Of a stretch of 64,000 nt of DNA, positions 41,556 to 50,795 are shown piece after piece. The stretch comes from CATQHP01 sp965214915. Its GTDB lineage: Bacteria > Acidobacteriota > Terriglobia > Bryobacterales > UBA6623. The notes under the pieces were generated by a model that did no database searches, had not been told where the DNA came from, and saw nothing but the letters and a program-made list of their open reading frames with translations. A program made the translations under genes and the position numbers. The stretch lies in contig CBDCCP010000002.1 in NCBI GenBank assembly GCA_965214915.1, forward strand, positions 1,054,001 to 1,118,000, in the 5' to 3' direction. Position 1 is the first letter of the stretch. Each line of letters starts with the position of its first letter.

Positions 41556-42812
41556 CTACGAGAAAATTCCCAGGGGCGGGAAGTCGCCCTGCAGAATCGA
41601 CTTCGTGTCGGGGCAGCCCATCCATTCGGCGATCATGGCGGCGTAAACGCGGCGGAAATCCGTGGTCATCTTGAGGTTGCCGTCGTCAAGATCGGTCAGG
41701 CTCGGCGCTTTGCCGTAGAAGCCGCCGCGGACGCCCTTGCCGATGACGAACATCGGGCCGGCCGTGCCGTGGTCGGTTCCCCGGCCGGTATTTTCTTCGA
41801 CGCGCCGGCCGAATTCGGTGAAGATCATGACGGCGACGTCGTTGCCGCGTCCGATGCGGTCGAGGTCTTGCATGAAACCGTGTACGGCGTCGGCCGTGTA
41901 CATCAGCAGGCGGCTGTGCAGATCGGCTTGGTGGACGTGGGTATCGAAGGCGTTGCCGCGGTAGCCGACGTAATAAATCCGCGTCGGCAGGTCTGCGGCG
42001 ATGAGCGCCGCCGTCTTGCGCAGGTCGGCGGCGAGTCCGCCCCCGATGCCGTAGTCCACCGGAGTGCTGTAGGAGGCCAGAGCGTCACGCGCCAAGGCGC
42101 CTCCGGCTACCGCGTTCTCGGCGGTCGAGCGCAGAAAATCGAGTGTCGGATTCGCCGTCTCGCGCCGCCGGCCGAAATTTTGCAGCACCGCCTTTTCCTT
42201 TTCGGTCCCTTCGCGGCGGAGTTGAGACGGGTTGTCGAAGACGAGCGGGGAATGCGTCTCGCTGCGCACCGCCGGCGATTGCGAACTGCCGATGTTGACG
42301 ATGGCGTTAGGCGTTCCTTGCGAAACGTGGCTGTCCGCCAAGCGACCGACCCAGCCCAATGGCTCGCCGCCGTGGGGAACGCCGGTGTGCCAGAAACCCA
42401 TTGAGGAAAAGTGCGAAAGACTGGGGTTGGGATAGCCGCAGCCCTCCACAACCGCCATGCGTCCGTCTTTGTAGAGGCGCTCGAAACCCGTAAGGGAAGG
42501 ATGGAAGCCCGCCTCGCCGGTGACGGCGATCGCCTCGCTCTTGGAGATCCCGAGAGTCGGGCGGACGCGGTAATACTCGTCGTTGCGATAGGGCGCGACC
42601 GTGTTCAGGCCGTCGTTGCCGCCCGACAACTCGACCACGACAAGGATGCGGCCGGCGTATTTTCCCCGGCCGCCGTCCGGGGCCTGGGCCGCCAGAGCCC
42701 GCGAGGCGCGGTCCAGGATCAGCGGCAGACCGGCGGTTACGCCGATTCCATAAAGTCCGCCGCGCAGGATATCGCGGCGCGAGCGCACGCGGGCGAGTCG
42801 ATCGTGCTTCAT
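41556..42812 (-). CDS. DUF1501-family exported protein
   Basis: 418 residues. The N-terminus has a twin-arginine-like signal (SRRDILRGGLYGIGVTAGLP). The body shows the sulfatase-like DUF1501 pattern: VVVELSGGNDGLNTVAPYRN, VVEGCGYPNPSLSHFSSMGFW and the C-terminal MIFTEFGRRVEENTGRGTDHG, with the Asp-His pair typical of alkaline-phosphatase-like folds. Such proteins are usually encoded beside DUF1800 or DUF1549/DUF1553 partners; their substrates are unknown. It follows the DUF1800 gene by 4 bases in the same operon. Its 3' part is duplicated at 39110-39659. Confidence 0.9.
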   Translation of the reverse strand: MKHDRLARVRSRRDILRGGLYGIGVTAGLPLILDRASRALAAQAPDGGRGKYAGRILVVVELSGGNDGLNTVAPYRNDEYYRVRPTLGISKSEAIAVTGEAGFHPSLTGFERLYKDGRMAVVEGCGYPNPSLSHFSSMGFWHTGVPHGGEPLGWVGRLADSHVSQGTPNAIVNIGSSQSPAVRSETHSPLVFDNPSQLRREGTEKEKAVLQNFGRRRETANPTLDFLRSTAENAVAGGALARDALASYSTPVDYGIGGGLAADLRKTAALIAADLPTRIYYVGYRGNAFDTHVHQADLHSRLLMYTADAVHGFMQDLDRIGRGNDVAVMIFTEFGRRVEENTGRGTDHGTAGPMFVIGKGVRGGFYGKAPSLTDLDDGNLKMTTDFRRVYAAMIAEWMGCPDTKSILQGDFPPLGIFS

Positions 42813-42816
42813 AGCG

Positions 42817-44689
42817 TCACCCCAATTGATATTCGGGAGAACTGAGGATCAGGTAGAGAATGCTGCGCAGTGCATTCTCCACGTCGTTCGAGCCGAGTTC
42901 CAGCTCCGAGGAGCCGAGCCGTTCCTCGAGAAACGCGATGAGCGCTTGCCTGTCCTCGCCGTCGAGAGGCGCCCGCAGGAAGCGCAGCAGCAGATGATCG
43001 ACTGCCGCGGCCGCCGTCTTCGCGCCCGCCGCCCGCGTCATTGATGAGAGATCGAAGACGGCCGTATGACGGTGTACGAGCTTGATGCGCTCGAAAGCGA
43101 GCACGTAGCCGCGATAGCCGCCGTAGCGCGTGTTGTATTCCTCGTCCGCGTCGGCCATCTTGCTGACCGCGGAGTCGCCGGCGTATGTGGCGTTGGTGAT
43201 GTTCATGCCTTTCGCCAAACGCTCTCCCACTGTGCGGTAGATGCCGGGCATGCGCCGGTCGGGACGGCCGTAGTCCGCGAGTTTCGGCGGGAAGAGCGCG
43301 CCGCGCATGGCGTTGCCGCGTTCGAGCAGCGTCGACGGCGTGATCCACGTCCGGCCGCCGGCCCAGCCGGCGACGTTCGGCGGGTAGAACAGCGCTTGCC
43401 CCAGTCCGCCCGTCAGTTGGTTGAAGTCGGGCACGGTCGGCATCTTCGCCAAGCCCAGTTTGCGGTAGGTGGACACGACGAGATGTACCGGACTCTTGAT
43501 GCGGACGGCCGTCGAGGGCGGGCTATAGAAGTCCCGCGAGAGGAAAATCGCCTTGAGCAGCGGTTTCAACTCGTAATCCGCACCGCGCAAAACCTTGCCC
43601 AGCGCCGCGCGCATCGCAGCGGAGATCCGTTCCCGGACGAAAAAAACGGTAGAGCTTGGCGGCGATGAACTCCGCCGTTACGGGCTGCGCGAGGACGATG
43701 TCGACAATCTCCTCGCCTCCGAAGGCGCCCTCCTGCCCGAGGAATTTCTTGCGCCCGGTGTCGTGCAGAGCGGCATCGAAGCGGAAATCGAGCACGTCGT
43801 TGGTCCAGCCGGTGAAAGCGCGAGACGCCTCGCGGATATCTTCCTCGGTGTAGTTGCCGACGCCCAGCGTAAAGAGCTCGAGCAGCTCGCGCCCGAAATT
43901 TTCATTGGGTCGGCCCTTGACGTTCTCTTTGTTGTCGAGATACACCAGCATCGCCGGATCGCGCATGATCCCCAGCAGGAGATCGCGGAAATTGCCGGTT
44001 GCCCGCGCGCGCAGCATACGGTTCTGCGCGAGCATCATGCGGTAGTCGCGCACCTTGGCCTCGGACGTTGCGAAGTGGCCGTGCCAGAAGAAAGTCATCT
44101 TCTCTTCGAGCGGGCGCGGCGTGGTCATCATGCGTTCCGCCCACCACAACGCCAGCCGCCGGGTCTCCAAGACGTTGGCGCGCAGTCCGTAAAAAAACTT
44201 GTCCACCACGGGCTGCAGCCGGCGCGAAGAGCCTTCCGGCAGCGCCGCCACGCCCAGAGCCGAACCTTTTTCGCGCGCGAGCCGCACGGCCTCGGCGCGG
44301 CTCGGCGGAAACGGATCCATGCCCGGGTCCCATAGCGCCGATTCGTCGAAGTCGGCAAGCTCCGAGGCGTCGATCGATTCGTAGGCGACGAGCCGTTCCA
44401 CCGCCTCGCTTGGAGACATCGCGGCGAGCCGCCGAATCTCGTCCGGCGCGGCTCCGAAGCCGGCGCGCTCGATGAGATGAGCCGCCCGCTCGTAGTTCCA
44501 GTCGGCGGCGGCGAGCGGACGCAGATCGTCGACCCACTCGGCGGCCTGTTCGGAGGGAGGCGCAGCGCCGGCATTGCCCGGCGCGGGCATGGACAACGTC
44601 GAAACAATGCAGACCGCGAGGACCGGCGCATGCAGGCGCGCGCCAGTGGATGTTGGATAGTGAATAGTGGACGGCAAGAGAGCTTTCAC
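42817..44689 (-). CDS. DUF1800-family protein, split by one frameshift
   Basis: Two overlapping frames make one DUF1800 protein of about 620 residues. The first (GTG 44689 to about 43640) has the family opening RAAHLIERAGFGAAPDEIRR and KMTFFWHGHFATSEAKVRDY, NENFGRELLELFTLGVGNYT. At a run of seven T (minus strand, about 43640) it shifts. The second frame continues VRERISAAMRAALGKVLRGA through DFNQLTGGLGQALFYPPNVAGW to the stop at 42817. One T fewer restores a single frame. A sequencing error, polymerase slippage or a real mutation are all possible. The protein is probably exported and works with the DUF1501 partner. Confidence 0.8.
44646..44673 (+). repeat. Heptad tandem repeat at DUF1800 5' end
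   Basis: Four degenerate heptads: GTGGATG, TTGGATA, GTGAATA, GTGGACG. They fall in the first 15 codons of the DUF1800 frame (encoding STIHYPTST), so the annotated N-terminus is partly repeat-derived. Confidence 0.8.
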
Positions 44690-44692
44690 CGC

Positions 44693-47600
44693 TTAAAAAT
44701 TGAAGCGCAGCGAAAACTGAAACTGCCGCGGGTCGAATGCGGAAGTAAACGAGAAGGGTTCCGTCACGGGCCCCCGGCGTCCCGTAAGCGAATCGGGAAG
44801 CTCCTCGAGTGTGACATCTCCCACCGTGCCGTTCACGTTTTTGAAATTCGTGCGGTTGAACAGGTTGAACGCCTCGGCCACGACCTGGATGTTCTTACGC
44901 CCCTCGTCGCCTAACGAGAATTGCCGCTTCAGGCGTATATCGACAGTGAAGAAATTGGGGCCGATGCCGATGTTGCGCCCCGCGCCAAGCGGGCGATGGG
45001 TGTCGGTGTGCCGATCGCCGGTGTTGTCGAAGCCCGCGTTGAGGTTGAAGGGCGCGAACGAACGCGCAATCACGATCCCCGAGAAGGTGAAGTCGCCGAA
45101 CAAGTTGCTCGCGAATCCCTTGTCGGCGCCCGCCTCCCAGGGAGAGTTGGCCACGGCGTGCGCGACGAAGCGGTGTCCGCGATGGTAAGACGACAGCGCC
45201 CGTTCGTTCTTGGCGTCCCATTGATAATGCGGCTGGAACGACGAGTTGTAGTCCGTGTTTTCGTCCATCGTCTTGCTCCACGTATGGTGCGCGGAGATCA
45301 TAAATCCCTCGGAGAAACGCTTTTTCAACTGCAGGATCAGAGCGTGGTAGGAGGAATTGGCCCAACTGCCGTAAACGTTGTCCTGCAAGATCAACGGATT
45401 GTGAAAGCCGGCGATAGGCAGTCCTTGTTCGTCCGTGCCTGCGCGGAAGACGTTGGTGTCGAGCGAACGTATGAGATGGATGCCGCGGTTGAAATTGTAA
45501 GCCGCGGAAAAGGCGTAATTCCCGACGGCTCTTTGGATCTCGAGGCTGCCTTGCTGAGAGTAAGGGTTCACTATGTCTTCGGCCACCCGGAACTGTACGC
45601 GAAGAGGCGAATCGGGGCCGACGTTGACGCCGTGGATCTTGACGTCGTCGAGGGTGACGGGGCGGCTGCCGAGGATGCCCCGGGACAGCACGCTCTGGTA
45701 GATTTCAGCCGACGTGACGGGTTGGCCTGTAACCGGGCTGACGGTTCCGGGCAGGCCCGTCAACGGTATGAATGCCTGTTGGATCTGCTGCTTTTCTCCG
45801 AGTAGGTCGTCGATGTAGGTGACCTGCCCGTCGATTCGCGCGTAGAAAATGCCGTAGCCGCCGCGGATGACGGTCTTGTTGTTTGGGCTCCAGGCAAATC
45901 CTGCCCGCGGTCCGATGTTGTTGTTGTCGCGCGGGAATCTCGTTTTATTCTCGAATTCGTGGCGCACGGCGAGCGTGAGCAGAAAGTTCCGGGTCAGACG
46001 CCAGGAGTCCTCGGCGAAAAAGTTGTAGCGGTTGGCCCAGCCGATCCAAATGGGGTCGCCGAAGCCTTGCTGGTAGATGATCGGCAACCCCAGCGCATAC
46101 GCCTGTAAGGAAGAGATGGGGTGGTCAACCGAGGCCGCCAGGTCGGGCCGGCCTGCTCCTTGCAGCGAAAGTTTGATCAATTGCGACAGACTGCTTCCCG
46201 CGGCGCTGTCGATTACGTTCGAAAGCGGTATGGCTTCGCCGAAGACGAACCGTCCGCCGAAGAACGTCTCCGCGCGCGCGGCGTCGCGCAAGGGATTGAT
46301 GTCCGCGCCGAATTTGAATGTGTGCCGCCCGGAGACCCGAATGAAATTCTGCCGGAGTTGCCATGTGCGCTCGACTACGCGGGTCGGCAGGATGAAGTCG
46401 CGTCCGAAAATGCCGAAGCCGTTGATTTCGATCGCCGGGCCGTTCGGCTCCGTCGGATAGACGCCGAAATCGTAGTAGCCCATGCCCAGCCTGGTCTCAC
46501 TGACCCACTGCGGGCTCATCACCAAGGTATCCCCGAACACCACCGAAAAATCTTTGGTGTTCATATTTCTTCCCCGGCTGTAGGCGACGAGCGAGCCGAA
46601 AGACGTGTTCTGGTTTTCCTGTCCGGTCCAGTTGCCCCGAAAGAAAAGATTGTGGCCGTCGCGCAGCGTGTGATCGAAGCGGGTCATGAATTGCTGGCGC
46701 TTCTCGGCAAAAGGAAACACCCCGCTGTTCTCTTCGAACAGCGACGCCACGTTGGGATTGTTGCCCGGAATCAGCGCCGCGGAGAGCTGTTCGAGCAGCG
46801 GCAGCAGGCTGGGCGGAGCGCTGGCGCGAAGCGTATCCGACAATGTCTGCTGCGAAGGCGTCAGCCGGTATAGAAACGAGTCGTCCTGCAGCAAAGGCAC
46901 GAACACCGATTCGTGGCGGTCGAGACGCTCGAAGGCGCTGTACCAGAAGGTTTTGTTGCGGGCGATGGGGCCGCCGACGGACGCGCCGCTCTGCGTCCTG
47001 GTGTACGCGGATTTACTCGGGTCGAAGTAGTTGCGGGCCTGGAAGCGGCGGTTGCGCAACACGCCGAACAGCGTTCCGTGCAGCTCGTTGGTTCCGCTCT
47101 TGGTGACGATATTGACCGCGCCTCCCGGAGCCCCGCCCAACTCCGCCGAGAACGAGTTGCGGTTGATTTGAAACTCGTACACCGCCTCTTGGCTGACCGC
47201 CGGGCGGACGCCGCCGGAGTTGTAGTTGTTGGTCACCCCGTCGATCGTGAACGTGTTGCCGCGCCCGTTGGTGCCGCCGATGCCCAATCCGGACTGGGGC
47301 GTGGGGGCGATGCGGAAGTCCGAGTCGTCTACGACGTAGTCCGTGTTCACCACCCCGGGGGTCAGCAGAGCCAGATCCAGGTAGTTGCGGCGGTTGATGG
47401 GCAGGTTTCCGATGCTGACGGAATCGATGTGATCGGACTGCTGCGTTTTCTCGGGTTCGATGATCGGCCGCGCCGCGTCCGCCGAGACGGCGATGCTTTC
47501 CGCAGCCGCGGCCACGGAGAGTTGCGGCGAAAGCGATGCCGTTTCTCCGATTCGCACTTCAAAACTTTCGATGAGCAGCACGGCGAAATTTTCCGCTTCG

Positions 47601-47854
47601 AAGCGCAAATCGTACAGGCCCGGCTCGAGATGACTGAAAAAATACTCTCCAAATTCCGTCGTTTCGGCCCGGCGCTGCCCGCCGCGGCTCTGATCGGTTG
47701 CCGTGACGGCTGCGTTTGGGACAACCGCCCCTGTTTCGTCGTAAACGTAGCCGCGGAGGCTGCCCATGTTGGTTTGGGCCTGCAGCAAGCCGGCGGCTGC
47801 AAACAGCAGCGTGAAAAGAACATGGCAATGGCGAAAGCGAAGCCGCGACATCAT
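44693..47854 (-). CDS. TonB-dependent receptor-like protein (Oar type), 1053 aa
   Basis: Signal peptide (VLFTLLFAAAGLLQAQ), then a carboxypeptidase-regulatory domain (GSLRGYVYDETGAVVPNAAV, FGEYFFSHLEPGLYDLRFEA), a plug domain (NLPINRRNYLDLALLTPGVV, FTIDGVTNNYNSGG) and a barrel ending FQFSLRFNF with the terminal Phe needed for outer-membrane assembly. It heads an operon with DUF1800 (3 bases downstream) and DUF1501, an arrangement common in Acidobacteria and related phyla. The proteins are thought to take up or process a polymer or cell-surface substrate, but no ligand is known. Confidence 0.9.
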   Translation of the reverse strand: MMSRLRFRHCHVLFTLLFAAAGLLQAQTNMGSLRGYVYDETGAVVPNAAVTATDQSRGGQRRAETTEFGEYFFSHLEPGLYDLRFEAENFAVLLIESFEVRIGETASLSPQLSVAAAAESIAVSADAARPIIEPEKTQQSDHIDSVSIGNLPINRRNYLDLALLTPGVVNTDYVVDDSDFRIAPTPQSGLGIGGTNGRGNTFTIDGVTNNYNSGGVRPAVSQEAVYEFQINRNSFSAELGGAPGGAVNIVTKSGTNELHGTLFGVLRNRRFQARNYFDPSKSAYTRTQSGASVGGPIARNKTFWYSAFERLDRHESVFVPLLQDDSFLYRLTPSQQTLSDTLRASAPPSLLPLLEQLSAALIPGNNPNVASLFEENSGVFPFAEKRQQFMTRFDHTLRDGHNLFFRGNWTGQENQNTSFGSLVAYSRGRNMNTKDFSVVFGDTLVMSPQWVSETRLGMGYYDFGVYPTEPNGPAIEINGFGIFGRDFILPTRVVERTWQLRQNFIRVSGRHTFKFGADINPLRDAARAETFFGGRFVFGEAIPLSNVIDSAAGSSLSQLIKLSLQGAGRPDLAASVDHPISSLQAYALGLPIIYQQGFGDPIWIGWANRYNFFAEDSWRLTRNFLLTLAVRHEFENKTRFPRDNNNIGPRAGFAWSPNNKTVIRGGYGIFYARIDGQVTYIDDLLGEKQQIQQAFIPLTGLPGTVSPVTGQPVTSAEIYQSVLSRGILGSRPVTLDDVKIHGVNVGPDSPLRVQFRVAEDIVNPYSQQGSLEIQRAVGNYAFSAAYNFNRGIHLIRSLDTNVFRAGTDEQGLPIAGFHNPLILQDNVYGSWANSSYHALILQLKKRFSEGFMISAHHTWSKTMDENTDYNSSFQPHYQWDAKNERALSSYHRGHRFVAHAVANSPWEAGADKGFASNLFGDFTFSGIVIARSFAPFNLNAGFDNTGDRHTDTHRPLGAGRNIGIGPNFFTVDIRLKRQFSLGDEGRKNIQVVAEAFNLFNRTNFKNVNGTVGDVTLEELPDSLTGRRGPVTEPFSFTSAFDPRQFQFSLRFNF

Positions 47855-48287
47855 AACAGAATTATAGACGATTCAACGATCGCAGTTGCGCTCCGCATCC
47901 TTGGCCACCGGCGCTGTTTTTGCAACCTCCTCCCGATAGTTTTGTAAAGTTTTGTAAAAACTTCATCCCACGATTTTTCGCAGGCGGCCCGGCGGGAGGC
48001 CGCTCTCTTTGGAGTGCAGCGTATGGCTGTGCAGCGAAACGGCCGAGCGAAAGCCGGAGACGGCAGCGGGAGTCCGATCGAAGTAAACGAGATGGCGGTT
48101 CATGGCTGGGATATGCCTTAATGTCGCCCCCGCGCATTCCAAGTTCGTTACAGAAAATCGGACATATTGCTTAAAATATTTTTATGAATCCATGTCTTCG
48201 TGACAGCACGGTTACGGCGGGGCCTCTGACGCGGCCGGCAGAGAGTTCAAAAGCGCTTGCTGATACTCTGGTTTCTGCTTTCATTCC
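47855..48287 (+). other. Divergent intergenic region
   Basis: Control region between the TonB operon (minus) and the symporter (plus). A tandem 10-mer AGTTTTGTAA (about 47938-47957) lies upstream of the receptor and could be an operator or part of its promoter. An AT-rich patch (about 48170-48185, TTAAAATATTTTTATG) precedes the symporter. No gene is supported. Confidence 0.5.
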
Positions 48288-49550
48288 GTGCCCCGCTTGG
48301 CCAAGCCGTCGCTCGCTTCCTGGATTCTTATTGCAATGGCCGCGGGCGTCTTCCTCGGCGCTCTCGCCCCGCATTGGGCCGAGCGGCTCGAATTTCTGAG
48401 CACGCTGTTCCTGAGGCTGATCCGGTCGATCGTGGCGCCCGTCCTGGTGGGCGTCCTGATCCGCGCGGTCGCCGGCGCCGGGACCTTGGGCGCTCTCGGG
48501 CGCGTCGGCTGGAAAGCGGCGGTTTGCTTCGAGACGGCTACCACGGTCGCGCTGCTGTTGGGCTGGTTCACGGTGCTTGTTGTCAGTCCCGGCGAGAGCC
48601 TGACGCTTGGGGCGGCCGGCTCAGCCGTCCCTTTCGAGCCGACCGGCTTGAGCGATGTGCTGGAGTCCGCCGTTCCGACGAGCATTGTTGACGCGCTTGC
48701 GCGGGGCGATGTGCTGCAGATCGTGGTCTTCTGCTTTTTGTTCGGCATTGCCTGTCTTTCCGCCGGCAAGAAGGCGCGGCCGGTAGTGGAGCTCGCCGAT
48801 TCGCTCGCGGAGATCGCTTTCCGCTACACCGACTACGTCATGTTGCTGGCGCCGGTGGCCGTATTCGCCGCTGCGGCCAACGCAATCGCGGGCGGAGGAG
48901 CCGGAGCTTTGGAGGGCCTGGCCGCGTTCGCGGTCAGCGCCTGGTTCGCGCAGGGCCTCTTCCTGACATTGGTGCTGGCGGGAGGTCTGCTTTTGTCCGG
49001 CGCGCCCTTGCGCCGATTCGCACATTACGCGCGCGAGCCGTTTCTGATCGGCTTCGCGACGACCTCGAGCGCCGCCGCCCTGCCGCAGACGCTTGAGAAC
49101 CTGCAACTCTTCGGAGTCCCCCGCCGCATCCTCGGCGTGGTCGCCCCGTTGAGCTTGAGCCTCAACCTGAACGGCAGCACGATTCACTTGGCCATGGCCA
49201 CGCTTTTTGTCGCCCAAGCTGCCGGCATCCGGCTTTCCTTCGAACAGCAGGTCGTGATCCTGCTGACGTTGAAGCTGACGAGCAAGGGCGTGGCCGGCGT
49301 GCCCCGCGCAAACTTCGTGATTCTGGCTGCCGTGTTCGAAGGCCACGGCCTGCCCATGGAAGGTCTCGCCGTGCTTCTCGGCGTCGATGCGCTGATCGAC
49401 CCGATTCGCACGAGCGTCAATGTCGCCAGCCACTGCGCCGCGCCCGCGGTCGTGGCGCGCTGGGAAGGCGCTTCGTTTCCCAGCGGGCGGGCAGCGTCTC
49501 CGCCGGAAGGGAGCGAAACGAAGCACGGAGATGCCGGCGGGCCTGCTTAG
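48288..49550 (+). CDS. Dicarboxylate/amino acid:cation symporter (DAACS family)
   Basis: 420 residues from GTG, about eight membrane helices plus two re-entrant loops. Family marks are LRLIRSIVAPVLVGVLIRAV near the start, the serine-rich loop ATTSSAAALPQTLENL around residue 262, LNLNGSTIHLAMATLFVAQA (the NGT-like motif reads NGS) and DALIDPIRTSVNVASHCAAP near the end. Members import glutamate, aspartate or C4-dicarboxylates with Na+ or H+. The gene is monocistronic and convergent with the cupin gene, overlapping it by four bases at the stops. Confidence 0.88.
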   Translation: MPRLAKPSLASWILIAMAAGVFLGALAPHWAERLEFLSTLFLRLIRSIVAPVLVGVLIRAVAGAGTLGALGRVGWKAAVCFETATTVALLLGWFTVLVVSPGESLTLGAAGSAVPFEPTGLSDVLESAVPTSIVDALARGDVLQIVVFCFLFGIACLSAGKKARPVVELADSLAEIAFRYTDYVMLLAPVAVFAAAANAIAGGGAGALEGLAAFAVSAWFAQGLFLTLVLAGGLLLSGAPLRRFAHYAREPFLIGFATTSSAAALPQTLENLQLFGVPRRILGVVAPLSLSLNLNGSTIHLAMATLFVAQAAGIRLSFEQQVVILLTLKLTSKGVAGVPRANFVILAAVFEGHGLPMEGLAVLLGVDALIDPIRTSVNVASHCAAPAVVARWEGASFPSGRAASPPEGSETKHGDAGGPA

Positions 49551-49873
49551 CGCGTTTTCGGCGGCGGCGCCATGACCGCCATCACGACCAAGCGCTCGGG
49601 GCCGGGATTGAAAAGCGCGTGGGGCTCCTCGGACTCAGCGAGAACCAGGTCGCCGGGAACGATACGTTCGACGACCTCGCCGACCGTGACTTCGCCCTCG
49701 CCCTGCAGGACGTAGTAAAGCTTGTCCCGGCCCGGATGCGTATGCAGCCGGTGTTGCTGACCCGGCTCGAAGCAATTCAGGCCGGCGAAGATGTTGCCGC
49801 CTGCCAGCAGGTCGGCTTTCCCCATCTTGTCCGGCCGGAACTCCGCCCGCGAGACCGCAGAACGAACGATCAT
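49547..49873 (-). CDS. Small cupin-domain protein
   Basis: 108 residues forming one cupin barrel. Motif 1 is QHRLHTHPGRDKLYYVLQGEG with two His, one later Glu-equivalent position occupied by Asp/Lys; motif 2 is PGDLVLAESEEPHALFNPG with a His. The metal site looks mostly intact. It is the last gene of a sigma factor operon and overlaps the previous gene by ATGA, so it may be a metal-binding or signal-sensing partner (inference). Confidence 0.8.
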   Translation of the reverse strand: MIVRSAVSRAEFRPDKMGKADLLAGGNIFAGLNCFEPGQQHRLHTHPGRDKLYYVLQGEGEVTVGEVVERIVPGDLVLAESEEPHALFNPGPERLVVMAVMAPPPKTR

Positions 49874-50241
49874 TCCAGCGGCGCGTACTGCCCGCCGTCG
49901 ATGAGCGCCGTAAAACGTTCTTGCTGGTCGGGCTCCAGAAACTGCATGATCCGCCTGCGTCCTTCCATCTGATTCCATTTGATCCGACTCAGCAGGTCGG
50001 CCTCGGCCATGATGATGTCGTCCAGGACGCCGCGCACTTGCTCGATTTGATCCGGCTGCAGACTCAAGTGCTCGATGAGGTCTCCCAAGGTGGAATCCAC
50101 GCGGTCTGCATGCAGGTCGGGTTCCTCCGGAATGACGGGCAGAAGGTTCGTGACGAGAACCCCCGTCGTCAGACCCAGGACGAATACGAGAATCAGAATT
50201 GCCCCGGCCTTGTTGCGGCAGGAATCGAGGCGGGCGGACAT
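49870..50241 (-). CDS. Membrane-anchored periplasmic protein of the sigma operon
   Basis: 123 residues. One transmembrane segment (about 13-35, AILILVFVLGLTTGVLVTNL) is followed by a helical periplasmic part (DLIEHLSLQPDQIEQVRGVL, RRRIMQFLEPDQQERFTALI). The helices with LxxDQ patterns resemble Spy/CnrX-like metal- or stress-sensing proteins that work with ECF sigma factors. That match is by general pattern only. It lies between the anti-sigma-like gene and the cupin. Confidence 0.65.
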   Translation of the reverse strand: MSARLDSCRNKAGAILILVFVLGLTTGVLVTNLLPVIPEEPDLHADRVDSTLGDLIEHLSLQPDQIEQVRGVLDDIIMAEADLLSRIKWNQMEGRRRIMQFLEPDQQERFTALIDGGQYAPLE

Positions 50242-50246
50242 GACGC

Positions 50247-50735
50247 TTATCGACTCGGCGCCAGGACGGCGGACAGCATCGTGTCACGGTTCATGTCCAG
50301 GTCGGAACCCAGACGCACATAGTAATCCGCGACCGCCGGAGGCTCTGCCAGGATCGACTCCGCCATATGGTTTTGCGGATGCTGGACGCCGCCGCTATAC
50401 AACGTCGCCGTCCCGACAGCGAACAACCAGGCGCATGCCGCAACCGCGACTCGGCGAAGGATGAACGGCTCCAGAAACACTTCCCAGAACGGGGTTTTTT
50501 GCTCTTCGTCGATCTGTTGGCGGACGCGGGCGTAGAATCCGGACGCGGGAACGGGGGGCAACTCCCCTTCGGGCAAGGTAAACGCCTCGAACAACGAAGC
50601 GTTGTCAGTCATTGCCGCAAGCTCTGCGGCGGAGCGGGGGTCCTGCTGCAGGCGGCGTTCGAACTGCTTCAACCGCTCGCCGCCGAGCCGGCCTGCAAGA
50701 TATTCTTCGAGGTGCTCTTTCACAAATCCGTTCAT
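50247..50735 (-). CDS. Putative anti-sigma factor
   Basis: 162 residues from ATG 50735 (an upstream start at 50762 is open). The cytoplasmic N-terminus (KEHLEEYLAGRLGGERLKQF, RLQQDPRSAAELAAM) resembles the anti-sigma domain but lacks the His-x3-Cys-x2-Cys zinc motif. A single transmembrane helix (RRVAVAACAWLFAVGTATLY) follows near residue 100, then a short periplasmic tail. Its place directly after the ECF sigma gene supports the role of membrane-bound inhibitor. Confidence 0.75.
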   Translation of the reverse strand: MNGFVKEHLEEYLAGRLGGERLKQFERRLQQDPRSAAELAAMTDNASLFEAFTLPEGELPPVPASGFYARVRQQIDEEQKTPFWEVFLEPFILRRVAVAACAWLFAVGTATLYSGGVQHPQNHMAESILAEPPAVADYYVRLGSDLDMNRDTMLSAVLAPSR

Positions 50736-50795
50736 GACCCGCCAACCTCCAACTCCCGGCAAAACCCTATATTACAACATGGCATGACCGCTCCG

